Shown here piece after piece: positions 62,231 through 64,000 of a DNA stretch of 64,000 nucleotides. Numbering within the stretch: the first letter of the stretch is position 1; each line of letters begins with the position of its first letter. Source of the DNA: Taibaiella koreensis (GTDB lineage Bacteria > Bacteroidota > Bacteroidia > Chitinophagales > Chitinophagaceae); assembly GCF_003545715.1 (NCBI RefSeq), contig NZ_QVNU01000005.1, positions 62,001 to 126,000 of the forward strand, written 5' to 3'. Under the pieces are notes generated by a model. The model was given only the letters and a program-made list of their open reading frames with translations. It was not told the origin of the DNA and did no database searches. A program made the position numbers and the translations under genes.

Positions 62231-64000
62231 ATGAAACGCACTACCCCTATTGTTCTCGCTTCCGGCCTTTTGCTGTTGCTGGGCGCCGATGCCCTGGCCC
62301 AACAAAAAGGCAAAACCAACATCGCTGCACCCGCCCCCTGGCAGATCGACACGCTTATTCATCCTATTCCTACCAACAGGGCCATGTTTACCGATAAGGT
62401 ATTGCAGCAGGTAAAGAAAGCTGACCTGCGCGACGGGGAATCGGACCATAAGATCGAGCTGGAAGATGCCACCGTATCGGGTATGCTCAGCCAGGCGCTG
62501 CTGGTGAAGGCGCCGCGGATCATGATCCATATCGAGAACATGGACATCCCCCACCAGACCAAGATCCAGTACCACAAGGCGCTGGCCAATATGCTGCGGC
62601 GTCTCAATGCCCGCAGCTCCGGTCCCGACGATGCTACCTATATCAAGCGGTCGGTAGATAACTTCGAAGAATTAATGCTGGCACGCGAACAGAACCGACT
62701 GGCCGACTATGTAAAAGCCAACGACAATATCTATACCCTCGACAACAGTGAGCTGCTCGATGACCATCCCGAGCTGAAAAGCCTGGTCTTCGCCTCGGTA
62801 GGTAAGGCAAAACCGGAAATGATGATCCGCCGGCTGCCCGACTTTGCCAAGGAAAGTTATGCTGATCCTGTGATCGCCGCTGCCGCACAAGTAATGCCCG
62901 GCACCATACTTACCTATGCCAGCTCGACCAGCGTACTGAGCGCCGCCGTGCGCCGCAACCAGGATCCTTTTGTCAAAGTGATCGTTGCCATTGCCGACAA
63001 GGCTAAAAATCCGCAAAAGGTATTGCCCTTCGTTGCCCAGATCTATGCCGGCAAAACGACCATTGCCGAGATCGACGGCATTGCCAACGATCCCAAGGCT
63101 TATTTCCAGGCCCTGGTCAACCTGAGGATGCAGGGACAATCGGTAGCCGACAAGGCCATTGACGAAGAGATCAATTTCCGCGGGCTGCAGTTTGTACGCG
63201 TGGTCAACGAGCTGCACGACTCGCCTGCCCCTGTACGCTTCAAATCCCTGATGGACTTCAATGCCGAAGACCTTTATTTTATGATGATCGGCAGCCAGGA
63301 CGAGATCTATACCAGCAGCTTCACCTGGATGTTTGACCGGATGATGGAAAAAATGAAGCCGGTGAGCGGCGACGCGTTCCTGGCCAAGGTGCAGAAAAGC
63401 CATTTCCGTACCTTCCTCCGCATGGCCGCCGGCTACAATAAGCTTTCGCCTTTCCTGGCCTCCATGGAAGAGAACGCCAAGAATGAGCTGATGAAAGAAT
63501 TTGTGGCCAACCTGGAACAGGGACCTATGGACGACCTGGAAGATGCTGTGGATGTGGCCGACGCCTTTGGCAGTATCAACGATCCCAAGCTCATTGCCTT
63601 TCTGAAAGAGGAGATCAGGACCAATTATGAGAAAAAGGCGAATGAAAAAGGCGTTATCGTTTATGCCCTGCTTTATACCATCTTCAATAGTGCGGAAAAT
63701 GCAGAACAGCTGAATGCCAAAGTGAGCGACTTGCTTCCCCCTATCACTTATGTACCTTATGCCTCGCTCAAAGATGAGCAGGGCGACATTGTGCAGCAAG
63801 TCTTTTTCTACGGCGACAAAGACGGCATGGGCGCCTATAAAGGCTACCTGAACCTGTTCCGCAGCGCCAAATGGAAGATCGAGCAAAACCAATATTGGGC
63901 TGCCATCACTTCGACAGGGGCCAACCCCATAAAAATATTCGTGAACGTTCCCCTGCCGGAAGAAGCGGAAGAGAATGATGTCTTTGCCCAAACCAAGTTA
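62231..64000 (+). CDS. Paralogue of 59768-61999, cut by the right window edge
   Basis: 590 codons are open from ATG 62231 to the edge with no stop. Signal peptide MKRTTPIVLASGLLLLLGADALAQ. It keeps the layout of its upstream paralogue (PWQIDTLIHPIPTNRAMFTD; YIKRSVDNFEELMLAREQNRL; KESYADPVIAAAAQ; EDLYFMMIGSQDEIYTSSFT), roughly two thirds identical by eye, but lacks the basic run after the signal. The window ends before the region that would hold the His and Cys motifs. A terminator stands between the two genes, so it probably has its own promoter; none was found with confidence. Confidence 0.88.
   Translation, partial: MKRTTPIVLASGLLLLLGADALAQQKGKTNIAAPAPWQIDTLIHPIPTNRAMFTDKVLQQVKKADLRDGESDHKIELEDATVSGMLSQALLVKAPRIMIHIENMDIPHQTKIQYHKALANMLRRLNARSSGPDDATYIKRSVDNFEELMLAREQNRLADYVKANDNIYTLDNSELLDDHPELKSLVFASVGKAKPEMMIRRLPDFAKESYADPVIAAAAQVMPGTILTYASSTSVLSAAVRRNQDPFVKVIVAIADKAKNPQKVLPFVAQIYAGKTTIAEIDGIANDPKAYFQALVNLRMQGQSVADKAIDEEINFRGLQFVRVVNELHDSPAPVRFKSLMDFNAEDLYFMMIGSQDEIYTSSFTWMFDRMMEKMKPVSGDAFLAKVQKSHFRTFLRMAAGYNKLSPFLASMEENAKNELMKEFVANLEQGPMDDLEDAVDVADAFGSINDPKLIAFLKEEIRTNYEKKANEKGVIVYALLYTIFNSAENAEQLNAKVSDLLPPITYVPYASLKDEQGDIVQQVFFYGDKDGMGAYKGYLNLFRSAKWKIEQNQYWAAITSTGANPIKIFVNVPLPEEAEENDVFAQTKL

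Overview
The window comes from a Bacteroidota chromosome and looks most like the family Chitinophagaceae. Evidence: many secreted proteins end in a type IX secretion (T9SS, Por) sorting domain; promoters carry the Bacteroidota -7 element TAnnTTTG, several within 50 bp of a start codon; NusB has the long Bacteroidota form; and there are two-component sensors with a periplasmic propeller, OmpP/OprP-type porins, and MbnP/MbnH copper genes. No rRNA, CRISPR array, prophage or intact transposase was seen. One tRNA gene (Ser-UGA) is present.

Layout. 1-8.5 kb: a propeller histidine kinase cut by the left edge (-), then a tail-fibre-like surface protein (+), a T9SS cargo (+) and an FG-GAP T9SS cargo with three 330-bp repeats. 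9.2-15.7 kb: a 2170-residue T9SS adhesin (-). 16.5 kb: an orphan peptide precursor of RiPP type. 16.8-17.3 kb: a tRNA-Ser-derived repeat split by a 315-bp non-autonomous transposon. 17.4-25.3 kb: T9SS cargo (-), tail-fibre-like protein (-), histidine kinase (+) and its LuxR-type regulator (-). This is the 1-6.3 kb set again in inverted order. 25.6-26.05 kb: tRNA-Ser with repeated copies of its 3' end. 26.2-32.9 kb: msrA, a second RiPP-type precursor wedged into the 3' end of rseP, dxr, a porin, an alkyltransferase-like protein and small genes. 33.2-36.4 kb: a small lipoprotein and a collagen-like surface protein with a T9SS partner. 36.7-40.5 kb: ribH, coaE, yajC and nusB, separated by 7-bp-periodic repeat tracts. 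40.6-46.4 kb: a CNNM/CBS protein, a thioredoxin-like protein and a copper-linked operon (MbnP, MbnH, outer-membrane protein). 46.5-53 kb: L,D-transpeptidase, M48 protease, a ketoacyl-synthase pair and an outer-membrane receptor. 53.2-53.7 kb: two tandem RiPP-type precursors. 53.7-59.5 kb: lysA with an apparent lysine leader-peptide attenuator, then HesB/IscA, psd, cdsA and a CPBP protease. 59.8-64 kb: two tandem paralogues of a conserved secreted protein with a C-terminal His...GSCGG motif; the second is cut by the right edge.

The most unusual points are: (i) a 19-residue, lysine-rich leader peptide followed by a terminator hairpin just ahead of lysA; (ii) four orphan precursors sharing one leader pattern, with no modification enzymes in the window; (iii) the mosaic rseP 3' end; (iv) the inverted paralogous block; (v) a short transposon whose empty site is preserved elsewhere in the window; (vi) intergenic tracts that all share a 7-nt period. 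Nothing was searched against databases; all family names rest on recognition of sequence motifs.
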